A stretch of 63,268 bases of DNA. Source: CAZPHU01 sp964419255 (GTDB taxonomy: Bacteria > Fibrobacterota > Chitinivibrionia > Chitinivibrionales > CAYFVL01). Made by a program: the position numbers and the translations under genes. The notes below the pieces were generated by a model. That model made no database searches and was not told where the DNA came from. It saw nothing but the letters and a program-made list of their open reading frames with translations. The DNA lies in assembly GCA_964419255.1 (NCBI GenBank), contig CAYQOU010000019.1, positions 1 through 63,268 on the forward strand. The letters are read 5' to 3'. This document shows, piece by piece, positions 26,455 through 34,575 of the stretch. Position 1 is the stretch's first letter, and every line of letters begins with the position of its first letter.

Positions 26455-28260
26455 ATGCATTTCCTTTCGACAGTATGTTTAAGTATTCTTTTTACGACTT
26501 CTATTCTTTTTGCGCAGGACGACCCACGCAATGTACTGAACAATGCACGCGACCATTATCGCAAAGGTGAGTACGACTCAACCATCTCGATCATCAGGCG
26601 CTATCTGAAAGACCATGGCAAAGAAGAGTCCACCGAGTATCTTGTTCCGCTTCTGATGGAGGCTCTTGTCCGCACGGGTGATCAGACATATTTCGATCGA
26701 CTCTTCAAGGTCTACAAGGATCGTTTCCCCAACTCGGCGTATATGGGACGCCTCTTTTACCTTCGCGGCATTCAGCTGGCCCGCAGTCAGCTCCACGAGG
26801 AAGCGGTGTTGTCATTTTCTGACGCCTGCAGAAAAGGAATACCCTCTTCACTCAATAAACTGGTCGTGGAAAATGTCGATCTTATATGCCGGGAGGTTCT
26901 GACTATCGATGATCTGAGTCGCCTGACGGTCAAAGATCTTCACCACAAGGTTGCTGAGATTGTTGCCTACCGGGAATTCAGCCGACTCTACGCCGAAAAT
27001 CAGGCGTTTAGGGCCAAGCGCAAGGCGGAAGAATTTCTGCAAAAATTCCGTCGCTCCAGATATGAAGACGAAGCAAAACGGATTGTCAACCGTACCGGCA
27101 GTACAGCCGATAGAAATCAGGTCGCGGTCGGTTTAATGGCACCGATCAGTGGGTATGATGCCGATCTGGGGAAACTGGTAGTGCGGGGGGTACAGCTGGC
27201 CATAGAGCAGTTTAATCAGCGGGGCGGTTTACAGATAAAGCCGGTGATAAGCGACACGCGGGGAAATATGATCGAAACGGCCCGTAAAACCCGTGAGCTT
27301 GTGAAAGCGTTTGATGTACCGGCCATAATTGGTCCGATACTAAGTTCTAATGCGGTGGTTACTGCATCCATGGTTATGGATAAGGATGTCGTAATGATCA
27401 CTCCTACAGCCACCGATGAGGGTATCGCTAGTCTCGGTCCGACGCTGTTTCAGCTAAACGTTACCCTGGGTATGCTGGGACGGAAAATCGCACAGTATGC
27501 GATGGAAAATATCAATCTCAAAGAATTTGCGGTCATTTCTCCTCACTCCGAATATGGCCGTGTGTTGTCTGCGGCCTTTATCGAAGAGGTGAAGAAACGG
27601 GGCGGCGAAATAATTTCCGAGGAGTTTTTCGAGGAAGGAACCACCGATTTTCGGATGCAGTTTGAAAGTATCCGTTCCGCTCTGCTTGCCCGCCGTCGCG
27701 AACAGATGGCTGTGGATCAGGGAATAAGTGTCGATCAGGTTCATGAGACGGCATATGAGGACAGTGTCAAGTATCTGGATTCGACCTTGTCGGTAGGCGG
27801 CATCTTCATTCCCGCCGAATCCGAGGATGTCGTCATGATTGCGCCTCAGGTCGCATTCAACCGAATCAGAACCCAGCTTCTGGGCTCAAACGGGTGGCAC
27901 AGCTCCAAGACAATCCTGGATGGCAAAAGGTATGTCAATGATGCACTGATTTCCACAAGCTCCGAGATAAACATGAATGATCCGAAATGGAAGGAGTTTG
28001 TCAGAGTGTACAAGGCTCGGTATGGCGCCGAACCGGATAAGGTGGTCGCACCGCTGAGCTATGATGCCACAAATCTCCTTCTGGAAGCGCTCAGTAAAAC
28101 AGGCGATCTGGAAAACGGGAAAGAGATCGCCCGACGGCTCCTGGCTATTCAAAATTATATCGGTATCTCCGGAGCGATCTCCTTTCATGGCACCGATGGG
28201 GCGAATAAGGAGACCGCTATCATGAAAATCAATAACAAGCAATTCAAACGTGTGCAGTAA
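26455..28260 (+). CDS. Periplasmic ligand-binding (Leu/Ile/Val-type) protein with N-terminal TPR-like region
   Basis: 601 residues. It has a signal peptide (MHFLSTVCLSILFTTSILFA). A helical TPR-like segment follows (about residues 25-215; NNARDHYRKGEYDSTISII). Then comes a type 1 periplasmic binding fold starting at VAVGLMAPISGYDADLGKLV. IIGPILSSNAVVTASM and EFAVISPHSEYG are standard for the branched-chain amino acid receptor family. The combination of TPR and type 1 binding fold recalls LpoA-type penicillin-binding-protein activators as well as ABC substrate-binding proteins. No permease or ATPase genes follow, and a cell-division pair (ftsX, EnvC-like) does, so an envelope role is plausible. 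Confidence 0.78.
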   Translation: MHFLSTVCLSILFTTSILFAQDDPRNVLNNARDHYRKGEYDSTISIIRRYLKDHGKEESTEYLVPLLMEALVRTGDQTYFDRLFKVYKDRFPNSAYMGRLFYLRGIQLARSQLHEEAVLSFSDACRKGIPSSLNKLVVENVDLICREVLTIDDLSRLTVKDLHHKVAEIVAYREFSRLYAENQAFRAKRKAEEFLQKFRRSRYEDEAKRIVNRTGSTADRNQVAVGLMAPISGYDADLGKLVVRGVQLAIEQFNQRGGLQIKPVISDTRGNMIETARKTRELVKAFDVPAIIGPILSSNAVVTASMVMDKDVVMITPTATDEGIASLGPTLFQLNVTLGMLGRKIAQYAMENINLKEFAVISPHSEYGRVLSAAFIEEVKKRGGEIISEEFFEEGTTDFRMQFESIRSALLARRREQMAVDQGISVDQVHETAYEDSVKYLDSTLSVGGIFIPAESEDVVMIAPQVAFNRIRTQLLGSNGWHSSKTILDGKRYVNDALISTSSEINMNDPKWKEFVRVYKARYGAEPDKVVAPLSYDATNLLLEALSKTGDLENGKEIARRLLAIQNYIGISGAISFHGTDGANKETAIMKINNKQFKRVQ

Positions 28261-28266
28261 GCGAGT

Positions 28267-28295
28267 GTGATTGAGTGGACATGTCCCTCAATCAC
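28267..28295 (+). terminator. Strong hairpin after the ligand-binding protein gene
   Basis: GTGATTGAG (28267-28275) pairs with CTCAATCAC (28287-28295). The enclosed GGACATGTCC extends the stem by four more pairs past a single bulged T. It starts six bases after the stop codon. No T tract follows, so it may stabilise the 3' end or terminate weakly. Confidence 0.5.
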
Positions 28296-28362
28296 AACCA
28301 GTAAGTATACCGGGTAAACGGTATTACAATATGTGTCGGTAGTATGTGTAAAGAGCACGGCT

Positions 28363-28430
28363 GCTAACTCTAACATACCCGCGACTGCAAAGCAGGGGCG
28401 CAAGCCGATGCGGGGTATCCCTCGTAGCTT
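28363..28430 (+). ncRNA. Structured leader segment A, weakly GEMM (c-di-GMP-I)-like
   Basis: The segment shows GCACGGCTGCTAA, then GCAAAGC, a GNRA-capped stem (GGC-GCAA-GCC) and a small hairpin GAT-GCGGGGT-ATC. The last two resemble the GCAAAGCC block and the GGTA-GCGGGGT-TACC hairpin of GEMM riboswitches. ATACCC and GGGTAT also pair across it. The GEMM P1b stem is not found where expected, so this is a candidate only. Confidence 0.28.
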
Positions 28431-28448
28431 TGTTAAAAAAAACCGAAA

Positions 28449-28492
28449 GATGCCGTATCATCCCGTCCCGCTTCAGCGGAAGGACGGGACAG
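28449..28492. repeat. Dispersed repeat: shared 17-mer followed by a hairpin
   Basis: GATGCCGTATCATCCCG at 28449-28465 occurs again, base for base, at 59669-59685. Both copies run into a GC-rich hairpin: here CCCGTCC...GGACGGG with an inner CGC-TTCA-GCG, at the other site CCCGC-AA-GCGGG. Two intergenic copies with the same core and differing hairpin arms point to a REP-like or MITE-like family. Confidence 0.55.
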
Positions 28493-28520
28493 GAGTAAGG
28501 CATAACAGAATGTGTCATTG

Positions 28521-28581
28521 TGCACCGCTGCTAAAATAACAACGCAAAGCCCGAGGCTGGGATCGGGAACCGGATTGGTTG
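28521..28581 (+). ncRNA. Structured leader segment B immediately before ftsX, weakly GEMM-like
   Basis: It shares GCACCGCTGCTAA with segment A (12 of 13 bases). It then has ACGCAAAGCC, a hallmark decamer of GEMM riboswitches, and GGGATCGGGAACC in the place of the GEMM 3' hairpin. CCCGA and TCGGG can pair. It runs into the ftsX start, whose ribosome-binding site is not canonical, so translational control is possible. Confidence is low without a covariance search. Confidence 0.3.
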
Positions 28582-29436
28582 ATGAGGAATTTACTTTATT
28601 TTATAAAAGAAGCGCTTCGTGGTTTTCTTCATGCCAAGCTCATGACTTTTGTGTCTATCGCCACAATCGGTATCACACTGTTTTTTTTGGGCATCGTCAT
28701 AGTTGTCTTTATAAATGTGAACCGGTTCGTGGAAAATGCCGCACATGAAGCAACCGTTGTGCTTTATCTGACCGAGGAGGCAGGTGGAGATTCCGCCCGG
28801 CTGGCAACTATCGAGCAAATCACCCATGCATTGCCGCAGGTAGACAGCACGACTCTAATAGATAAGGCCCAGGCCTGGGATAAATTCGAAAAGCTCTACG
28901 GCACTGATATGCTTCAGGCGGTGGAGGGAAACCCGCTGCCGGCCTCTCTGGAGTTGACCATCAATTCCCGTTACCGCTCACCGGATTCGCTGGCCAGTCT
29001 TAAAAATGAACTCCAGACTATCGCCGGTATCGAAACAATCCAATACTCCCATGAGTATGCCGCTCGAATAAATCGAGTTTCATCGCTGTTTTTCTGGGGC
29101 TCTATATTTATGGGAGCTATTCTGATCTTTGCTCTGCATTTTATGATCGCCAACACGATCAAGTTGACCATATATGCTCGTAAGGATCTGGTTACAAATA
29201 TGCATTTCGTCGGTGCGACCGACAGTTATATCAAAATGCCCTTTGTATTCGAGGGTATGTTGCAGGGGATGATCGGAGGATTATTGGGTGCAGGGGCATT
29301 CGGGGCACTCCGGCTCACCCTCTCACAGCAGTCGATTTACTGGGGCGGATGGCCGGTTCCGGCAGCAATCTTTATTGTAGGGGTCTTTTTCGGTTGTTGG
29401 GGAAGCATAAGCGCGGTACGAAAATTCCTGTCCTGA
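28582..29436 (+). CDS. ftsX: Cell-division protein FtsX
   Basis: 284 residues from the ATG at 28582; a TTG lies one codon earlier. One N-terminal helix (KLMTFVSIATIGITLFFLGIV), a periplasmic domain of about 120 residues (including LIDKAQAWDKFEKLYG and NPLPASLELTI), then three C-terminal helices: the standard FtsX layout. FtsX works with the ATPase FtsE at the division site to activate peptidoglycan hydrolases through EnvC. No ftsE precedes it here, which is unusual because ftsE and ftsX are normally adjacent. The EnvC-like gene overlaps its end. Confidence 0.92.
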   Translation: MRNLLYFIKEALRGFLHAKLMTFVSIATIGITLFFLGIVIVVFINVNRFVENAAHEATVVLYLTEEAGGDSARLATIEQITHALPQVDSTTLIDKAQAWDKFEKLYGTDMLQAVEGNPLPASLELTINSRYRSPDSLASLKNELQTIAGIETIQYSHEYAARINRVSSLFFWGSIFMGAILIFALHFMIANTIKLTIYARKDLVTNMHFVGATDSYIKMPFVFEGMLQGMIGGLLGAGAFGALRLTLSQQSIYWGGWPVPAAIFIVGVFFGCWGSISAVRKFLS

Positions 29437-30611
29437 TTATCTGGATTTTGTTGAGTCTGGTCGATGTTTCCGCCCAGCGGAAACAAAAACAGCTCATAAC
29501 GGAATATGATAAGAAGATCAGACAAAACAGCGCCATCCTTGATTCTATCAAGCAGGAGCTGGAGCAAGGTCGTTTACAGCTGGACAGTCTGCGCAAGCGG
29601 GAAGGCAACTACCTGGAGCAGCTTCAGCAGCTTGAACAGAATCTGACAACCGGCTCCATCTATATTGAGGAGATCGATCGCAGCATCGATACCGCGGGCG
29701 TTCAGATAGAAAAACTCAACGATTCACTGGCGGGAGCCACCCGGAGGCTTGAGGCGCGTCAGAAGGCGATGCAAAAACGCCTGCGCAGCATCTACAAGGC
29801 CGGCGAAATAAGTATCTTTGAAATAGTGCTGACCTCCGTGACCTTGAGTGATATGATTCGGCGTATCCGCTATTTTCAGGAGCTCAATCGCTATGATCGC
29901 GACCTTCTGGTGGCAATCGACAGCTCCCGGGCCGAAATTACCCGCCACACCACAAAGCTCGAAAAGAAAAGAGAGCAGCTGATTGCGCTCAAGACCCTCA
30001 AGGAAGAAGAACAGCAGGAGCTCAAAGCGACGCGCAGCGTACGTCGAGAGATGCTGGAGAAGATACTCGATGAAAAGAGTGCGTATCTTGCCATGATTCA
30101 GGAGCTTGAGACAGCACAGCAGGAGCTGAATGTGCTGCTCGAGTCTCTCGCTAAAAAGAAGGAAGATGCCAAAATCGAGCTGGAGCGAGGGACTCAAATC
30201 GCCTTCAACACCCGAAAGGGTAAGTTACCCTGGCCGATAAAAGGGCCGGTGATCAAAAAATTCGGCAGGATCGTGCATCCCGAGTACAAGACCGTAACCA
30301 TGAGTATCGGTATCGATATCGGGGCAAACCAGGGGGAAGAGGTGATGTGTGTGGCGCCGGGAATAGTAGAGTATATCGGCTCTATGCGGGGCTACGGAAA
30401 GTTTGTCATAGCTAATCACTACGATGAGTATTTAACAATATACGCGCATCTGGATCATATTCGGGTGCAGGAGGAGCAGGATCTTCAATACGGATCGGTG
30501 ATAGGGACTGTGGGTAGTACGGGCTCGGTTGATGGCTCGAAGCTACATTTTCAGGTACGTAAATCCACCGAACCACTCGATCCGCAGGAGTGGCTGGAGG
30601 TTCAGAACTGA
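29397..30611 (+). CDS. EnvC-like murein hydrolase activator (coiled coil plus degenerate M23 domain)
   Basis: About 404 residues. The start is uncertain: a TTG at 29397 or 29394, inside the end of ftsX, gives a signal peptide (KIPVLIIWILLSLVDVSAQ). Residues about 25-285 form a long coiled coil (repeated LEQ, LDSLRKRE, EIDRSID). The last 120 residues are an M23/LytM domain. The first zinc ligand is missing: the usual HxGxD position reads MSIGIDIG. YAHLDH and LHFQVR keep later histidines. Loss of a metal ligand matches EnvC, a non-enzymatic amidase activator, and its overlap with ftsX supports that role. Confidence 0.85.
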   Translation: MGKHKRGTKIPVLIIWILLSLVDVSAQRKQKQLITEYDKKIRQNSAILDSIKQELEQGRLQLDSLRKREGNYLEQLQQLEQNLTTGSIYIEEIDRSIDTAGVQIEKLNDSLAGATRRLEARQKAMQKRLRSIYKAGEISIFEIVLTSVTLSDMIRRIRYFQELNRYDRDLLVAIDSSRAEITRHTTKLEKKREQLIALKTLKEEEQQELKATRSVRREMLEKILDEKSAYLAMIQELETAQQELNVLLESLAKKKEDAKIELERGTQIAFNTRKGKLPWPIKGPVIKKFGRIVHPEYKTVTMSIGIDIGANQGEEVMCVAPGIVEYIGSMRGYGKFVIANHYDEYLTIYAHLDHIRVQEEQDLQYGSVIGTVGSTGSVDGSKLHFQVRKSTEPLDPQEWLEVQN

Positions 30612-30613
30612 CT

Positions 30614-31747
30614 ATGGGACATTTACAATGGCAGCAATTAGCAGGGCAGAATCGCCTGAAGCAGACGCTGGCGACGGCGTTTGATAAAAATGCACTCGGC
30701 CATGCCTATCTGTTCAGTGGGGATATCGGGGTGGGAACATTTCAGGCGGCTCTGGAACTTTCGATGGCTCTTTTATGTGACAGCCCGGATGCCGTGCCCT
30801 GTTACAACTGTGAGTCTTGTCGTCAGGTGGCACATCATGCTCATCCGGATTTTCATCTGGTCATGCCCGTAGCACTTGGTAAAGAGCATAAGGGATCGGA
30901 CGGGAAGTTATCCGAAAATGGGTGGAAACATATCGCCACTTGTTCAGTCGATCGCATAAGCCATCCCTACTCGTCACCCAAACTAACCGGAATTCCCACG
31001 ATTCCGGTGGAATGGATCAGAGAAACCAATCACGCGATATTGCGCGGGGCGGTGAAGGGAAAAGCTAATGTGGCCGTTTTTATCGATGTTGATCTGATGA
31101 AAAAAGAGTCGGCTAATGCGATACTCAAGACATTAGAAGAGCCACCCGCAGACACGGTCATTTTGCTTCTGACACAAAGACTTCATGGGGTGCTCCCGAC
31201 GATACTCTCCAGATGTCAGATTCTTCGATTCGGGTATCTTTCACCTGATGATATCAAAGAATCGGTCCGAAAAAGGTACGGCGATCTGTCGGAGGAAGCG
31301 ATAGAAAATGCGGCCAGGTGCGCGGGGGGATCGCTTACAACGGCACTGGAGCTTATAGAGCAGCCGCTTTCTATGCGCCTGGAAAAGGCTCAGCAGTTAT
31401 TGCAGATATGCACCGGGAAAGACAAACTTGCATTTGCGCAGGGGTTGGATGAGTTTATACATGAATCGTTGCAAGGGGGAAAGGACCATCTGGCGTGCGA
31501 GTGTATTTTGAATTATCTGATTTATTTGATTCGAGATATTTTCCTTTCTAACATCCCGGGCACTCAAAAGTATATTAGAACAGGTATTTTGCAACCGGAT
31601 ATGCTGCTCGATAAACCCGAAGTGGCGCAGCGTATGGTATCGGTATGTCAGGAAGCGATCTCTTCGGTGCGGGCTCGCGGAAATATTGCGCTAACCCTCT
31701 CTACGTTTGCCCTGACAATGATGGAGATAATTCATGGCCAAGAATAG
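30614..31747 (+). CDS. holB: DNA polymerase III subunit delta'
   Basis: About 377 residues. The ATG at 30614 is two bases past the stop of the EnvC-like gene; GGAGG lies 13 bases upstream. The clamp-loader fold opens with LAGQNRLKQTLATAFDKNALGHAYLFSG. The P-loop position reads GDIGVGTF and lacks the GK(S/T), as usual for the ATPase-dead delta' subunit. A zinc site (CYNCESC) and the arginine-finger SRC motif (ILSRCQILRF) are intact. It overlaps the next gene by 14 bases. Confidence 0.9.
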   Translation: MGHLQWQQLAGQNRLKQTLATAFDKNALGHAYLFSGDIGVGTFQAALELSMALLCDSPDAVPCYNCESCRQVAHHAHPDFHLVMPVALGKEHKGSDGKLSENGWKHIATCSVDRISHPYSSPKLTGIPTIPVEWIRETNHAILRGAVKGKANVAVFIDVDLMKKESANAILKTLEEPPADTVILLLTQRLHGVLPTILSRCQILRFGYLSPDDIKESVRKRYGDLSEEAIENAARCAGGSLTTALELIEQPLSMRLEKAQQLLQICTGKDKLAFAQGLDEFIHESLQGGKDHLACECILNYLIYLIRDIFLSNIPGTQKYIRTGILQPDMLLDKPEVAQRMVSVCQEAISSVRARGNIALTLSTFALTMMEIIHGQE

Positions 31748-32558
31748 CAAATTAGTTGAAGTAAAGTTTAAGGGTGAGAGGCGCGCGATTTTTCGCAACC
31801 GCAACGAACTGGAAATCCTCGAAGGCGAATATGTTTTGGTTGAAGCCGAACGGGGGCAGGATATGGGCAGAGTGTCCCTGATGGGAGATCTTGTTCCGCT
31901 TAAGCGTGGCAAGGGTGAGACTCGTAGTATCATCCGAAAAGCCTCCGAGAAAGATAAAGAGACTCATCAGCGCAACCTTGAAAAAGAAAGAAGCTCATAT
32001 AGGGTGTGCAAGGAAAAGATCGAGCACTATAAACTCGATATGAAACTGGTGAGTGTGGAGATGCAGTATGATAGCAGCAAAATCACCTTCTATTTCACCG
32101 CTGCCCAGCGGGTGGATTTTCGGGAGCTGGTTCGTGATCTCGCCTCCGTATATCGTACCCGTATAGAACTGCGTCAGATCGGGGTTCGAGACGAGGCCAA
32201 GAGGATGGGCGGATACGGCATCTGTGGCAGAAAGCAGTGTTGCAGCGCTTTTCTTCGTGAATTCGAACAGATTACGACCCAGATGGCCAAAGATCAGCAG
32301 CTGTCGCTGAATCCGACAAAGATTTCGGGCAATTGCGGACGGCTGCTTTGTTGTTTGAGATATGAAGAGCAGTTTTATCAGAAAGTATTCAGCAAATTTC
32401 CTCCACCGGGAGCATCTCTGCTGATAAAGAAAAAGCGGGCAATCCTGACGTATATTAACGTGTTTGAAGAAATAGGGCTTCTCAACTACGAAGACGGCTC
32501 TCAGGAATGGTTGACTCCGGAGGAATTGAAGAAAGGAAAGATTGAAGATGGCATCTAA
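31734..32558 (+). CDS. PSP1-domain protein, RicT/YaaT-like
   Basis: 274 residues. The PSP1 C-terminal domain is recognisable from VRDEAKRMGGYGICGRKQCC and GNCGRLLCCLRYE. Two cysteine-rich CGR..CC blocks match the Fe-S-ligating cysteines of Bacillus RicT. In Bacillus RicT works with RicA and RicF on mRNA maturation; RicA and RicF are not seen here. The holB - PSP1 - metG order is a widely conserved neighbourhood and supports the call. It overlaps both neighbours. Confidence 0.9.
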   Translation: MAKNSKLVEVKFKGERRAIFRNRNELEILEGEYVLVEAERGQDMGRVSLMGDLVPLKRGKGETRSIIRKASEKDKETHQRNLEKERSSYRVCKEKIEHYKLDMKLVSVEMQYDSSKITFYFTAAQRVDFRELVRDLASVYRTRIELRQIGVRDEAKRMGGYGICGRKQCCSAFLREFEQITTQMAKDQQLSLNPTKISGNCGRLLCCLRYEEQFYQKVFSKFPPPGASLLIKKKRAILTYINVFEEIGLLNYEDGSQEWLTPEELKKGKIEDGI

Positions 32559-34575
32559 CCAGGACGATGGTAGCGGGAATAAACGAACACTGCTGGTTAC
32601 AAGCGCTCTTCCATACGCCAATGGCGACATACATCTGGGACATCTGGTCGAGGTTGTACAGACCGACATGTTTGTCCGGTATCAGAAGATGCTGGGAAAC
32701 AGGGTTTTATACGTATGCGCCGATGATACCCACGGTACACCGATCGAGCTGTCCGCTCTCAAACGCAACATTACTCCCGAGCAGCTGATAGAGGAAGCCT
32801 GGGACAATCATGTTCGCGATTACAGCGCATTTTCTATCGGTTTCGATATTTTTTATTCGACAAATTCCCCCGAGAACCGCCACTATGCGGAGTTTATATA
32901 TCAGAGACTGCGCGACCAGGGACTGATCGTATCCCGTACAATCCAACAGTACTACTGCGAACACGACAAGCGTTTCCTTCCCGACAGGTTTATCACCGGA
33001 ACCTGTCCCAAGTGCGGAGCAAAGGATCAATACGGGGATGTATGCGAATCATGCGGTGCAACCTACGAAACAACCGAACTGGTCAGCCCCGCCTGCATAA
33101 TCTGCGGCAATGTCCCTGAGATACGCGAGTCCGAGCATTTCTTTGTCAGCCTGGACAAACGGGAAGAATTCCTTCGGGATTTTATCGGACGCGGAACGGC
33201 GATGCAGGAGGATATGAGCAATTTTGTCATGCACTGGATCGATCAGGGGCTTCGACAATGGTGTATTTCGCGCGACGGACCGTACTTTGGATTTAAAATT
33301 CCCGATACGGAGAACAAATTTTTCTACGTATGGCTGGATGCTCCTATCGGATACATCTCATCGACGGCAAAGTGGTGCGCGGATAACGGGGTGGATGTCG
33401 ATACGTTTTGGAACAAGGATTCATCGGGGGACGTAATCCATTTCATCGGTAAGGATATCGTCTATTTTCATGCGCTGTTTTGGCCGGTGATGCTGCAGGC
33501 GGCCGATTTTAAACTTCCTTCACGCATTTTCGTCCATGGATTTCTCACGGTCCAGGGGGAGAAGATGAGTAAAACGCGGGGAACTTTTATCCTGGCCCGC
33601 GACTATAGCCAAAAAATCAAACATCCGCTTGCCTGTGAATATCTGCGTTTCTACTATGGTGCAAAGCTTTCCAATCATGCGGGAGATATCGATCTGAACT
33701 TCGAGGAGTTTTGCAATCGTGCCAACACGATGTTGGTAAATAACATCGGCAACCTGCATCACCGTACCTTTGTGTTCATGGATCGCTACTTTGAAAGCAC
33801 CGTGCCGGATGTCGAGTGGGATGAGGCGATTGTCGCCGAAACCGAAAAGGCCGCTGCCGAAATACAGAAGCATTACGAGAATGTAGAGTTTAAGGCCGTG
33901 GTCGAGAAAATCCACGCGCTGGGAAGTATCGGTAACAAATACTACCAGGATACAAAACCGTGGGAACTTGTCAAGAGCGATATGCGGGCTGCCGGAAAAG
34001 TTATGGTCACCTGTGCGAATCTGGTCAAGGCGCTGGCGGTTTTTCTCAAACCGATTGTCCCGAATCTCATAAAGCCGGTCGAGGTGCAGTTCGGAAAGGA
34101 ATTTACCTGGGAGGATTATCGTTTCTCTGTCAAAGGTGAGAAACTTGGCAAAACGGCAAAGCTGGTTCAGCCAATCCAGCTTTCGGAATTTGACGAGATC
34201 CTCAAGGGTATGGTCACCTCCGAGGAGAAGGAAGAAAAACCCCCCACACCTCAGATAGAGATAGATGACTTTGCCAAAGTATCCCTGAAAGTGGGCACGG
34301 TAATAGAGGCACAGAAGATAAAAAAATCAAACAAGCTTCTCAGGCTGAAAATCGATGATGGTAAGAGAATGCGGCAGATAATCAGTGGTATCGCACAGCA
34401 CTACTCGCCCGAGCAGCTGATCGATACCCAGGTGGTGTTTGTCGCTAACCTCAAACCGGCGAAACTCATGGGCGAGCTTTCTGAAGGGATGGTCCTGGCG
34501 GCGCAGCAGGATGACGGAAAACTTGTCCTGGTGGCCCCTTCCGACAGCATTCAGCCGGGAGCTGTAGTCTCGTGA
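32548..34575 (+). CDS. metG: Methionyl-tRNA synthetase with C-terminal tRNA-binding domain
   Basis: 675 residues. Class I motifs are HLGH (29-32) and KMSKT (339-343). The zinc knuckle shows CPKCG, CESCG and CIICG, so this is the zinc-containing MetG1 type. Residues about 570-675 form an EMAP/Trbp111-like domain (FAKVSLKVGTVIEAQKI...). The ATG at 32548 follows GAAAGGAAAG within the end of the PSP1 gene; the next start overlaps its stop. It charges initiator and elongator tRNA-Met. Confidence 0.96.
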   Translation: MASNQDDGSGNKRTLLVTSALPYANGDIHLGHLVEVVQTDMFVRYQKMLGNRVLYVCADDTHGTPIELSALKRNITPEQLIEEAWDNHVRDYSAFSIGFDIFYSTNSPENRHYAEFIYQRLRDQGLIVSRTIQQYYCEHDKRFLPDRFITGTCPKCGAKDQYGDVCESCGATYETTELVSPACIICGNVPEIRESEHFFVSLDKREEFLRDFIGRGTAMQEDMSNFVMHWIDQGLRQWCISRDGPYFGFKIPDTENKFFYVWLDAPIGYISSTAKWCADNGVDVDTFWNKDSSGDVIHFIGKDIVYFHALFWPVMLQAADFKLPSRIFVHGFLTVQGEKMSKTRGTFILARDYSQKIKHPLACEYLRFYYGAKLSNHAGDIDLNFEEFCNRANTMLVNNIGNLHHRTFVFMDRYFESTVPDVEWDEAIVAETEKAAAEIQKHYENVEFKAVVEKIHALGSIGNKYYQDTKPWELVKSDMRAAGKVMVTCANLVKALAVFLKPIVPNLIKPVEVQFGKEFTWEDYRFSVKGEKLGKTAKLVQPIQLSEFDEILKGMVTSEEKEEKPPTPQIEIDDFAKVSLKVGTVIEAQKIKKSNKLLRLKIDDGKRMRQIISGIAQHYSPEQLIDTQVVFVANLKPAKLMGELSEGMVLAAQQDDGKLVLVAPSDSIQPGAVVS

